Below, in pieces: positions 5,078 to 5,619 of a DNA stretch of 5,619 nucleotides. Source of the DNA: Syntrophorhabdaceae bacterium PtaU1.Bin034. GTDB lineage: Bacteria; Desulfobacterota_G; Syntrophorhabdia; Syntrophorhabdales; WCHB1-27. A program made the translations under genes and the position numbers. The notes below the pieces were generated by a model, which ran no database searches, was not told the DNA's origin, and saw only the letters and a list, made by a program, of their open reading frames with translations. The stretch lies in contig MVRP01000239.1 of the NCBI GenBank assembly GCA_002067405.1, positions 1 through 5,619 of the forward strand. The letters run 5' to 3'. Positions within the stretch are counted from its first letter, which is position 1; every line of letters begins with the position of its first letter.

Positions 5078-5619
5078 TCATCGCTCCGTCACCTTGCCGC
5101 ACCGCGTGACCGGCTTCATGAACCTCGGGTCTTTCCGGGCAATGCGAATCGCCTCTATCGCACTCCGCTCTTTGTCCTTGATCTCCAGCATGATGTCGAA
5201 ATCGATCGATGTCGTTTGAAGGAGAAACGTACGGAATTCTGACGGCACGATCGTGAGAGCGTGCCGTCCTTTTCTTCCTTGTTCTTCCTGGAGACTGAAA
5301 TCGACGATTGGCAGACCATCGTCCTTCATCCACGTAGCCGCCGCCCGGCGCACCGCAGAAATCAAAGGGTCGCCATTGTTGAAGAGCGCATAGTGCAAGG
5401 TGTCGAGCACGACGGGAACTCCGACCTCTTCGTGGACGGACAAACAATCTTCGAGGCCGAACAACCGCTCATCGTTCTCGATAACGATCCTTCTGGAAAT
5501 GGAGGGATCCAGCGCTCTGAAACGTTTGACAAATCTTCTCATGCTGCCGATCTTATCCCCATACACGCCGCCCACGTGGATCTGGACCTTGCATGAACGA
5601 TCGAAGCCCATACGGTCCA
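5078..5619 (-). CDS. uvsE: UV-damage endonuclease (UvsE/UVDE family), C-terminal part; start beyond right edge
   Basis: The frame is open through the right edge (codons GAC-CGT precede the ATG at 5611), so that ATG is internal and the protein is N-terminally cut. Counting from it, 177 residues remain of a family usually about 300-320 long. UVDE is a TIM-barrel metal-dependent enzyme that nicks DNA 5' to UV photoproducts. The visible signature is VQIHVGGVYGDK (9-20, ligand H12), RIVIENDERLFGLEDCL (41-57, E45), VPVVLDTLHYALFNNG (65-80, D70 and H73) and DFDIMLEIKDKE (137-148, E143). The spacing E45-D70-H73 matches the family. Where classical members have P-x-K-x-H in the next strand, this protein has LPIVDFS (100-106), with D104 in place of His, then RKGRHA (113-118). 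It belongs to a divergent subgroup, or its metal site differs. It is unrelated to the aromatic-acid genes and converges on the UbiD gene with an 86-nt gap. Confidence 0.85.
   Translation of the reverse strand, partial: DRMGFDRSCKVQIHVGGVYGDKIGSMRRFVKRFRALDPSISRRIVIENDERLFGLEDCLSVHEEVGVPVVLDTLHYALFNNGDPLISAVRRAAATWMKDDGLPIVDFSLQEEQGRKGRHALTIVPSEFRTFLLQTTSIDFDIMLEIKDKERSAIEAIRIARKDPRFMKPVTRCGKVTER

Overview
The window reads as part of an anaerobic aromatic-acid (de)carboxylation locus, probably from a strictly or facultatively anaerobic bacterium. A Syntrophorhabdus-like member of the Desulfobacterota is my best guess. That guess rests on two UbiD-family proteins, a PcaK/AAHS-like MFS permease and an FCD-type GntR regulator sitting together, and on moderately GC-rich genes with AT-richer gaps. 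It is inference; no rRNA or other marker gene is present.

Layout, left to right. Positions 1-497 (minus strand) hold the N-terminal third of a UbiD-family decarboxylase that runs off the left edge. Positions 498-809 are an AT-richer gap with a possible 40-codon ORF (590-712, minus) and a TTGACA-containing palindrome. Positions 810-1646 (minus) encode a GntR/FCD regulator with its own near-consensus sigma70 promoter (1673-1700). Positions 1647-1859 hold that promoter and, just after the transporter stop, a pair of overlapping hairpins. Positions 1860-3215 (minus) encode a 12-TM MFS transporter, with a promoter candidate at 3338-3366. Positions 3216-3557 are the divergent control region. Positions 3558-4991 (plus) encode a complete second UbiD-family (de)carboxylase. 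Positions 5078-5619 (minus) are the C-terminal part of a UV-damage endonuclease (UvsE/UVDE) that runs off the right edge and converges on the second UbiD gene.

How the genes may work together: the permease would import an aromatic or other unsaturated carboxylate, one or both prenylated-FMN-dependent UbiD proteins would add or remove its carboxyl group, and the FCD regulator would sense a related carboxylate and control both sides. UbiX, which makes prenyl-FMN, is not in the window and must be encoded elsewhere. The UvsE gene looks functionally unrelated.

The observations most worth checking are: departures from textbook key residues in the complete UbiD, the permease and the UvsE fragment; the presence of two dissimilar UbiD paralogues around one transporter/regulator pair; and the unexplained small ORF before the first UbiD gene. 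No tRNA, rRNA, CRISPR array, insertion sequence or origin was seen.
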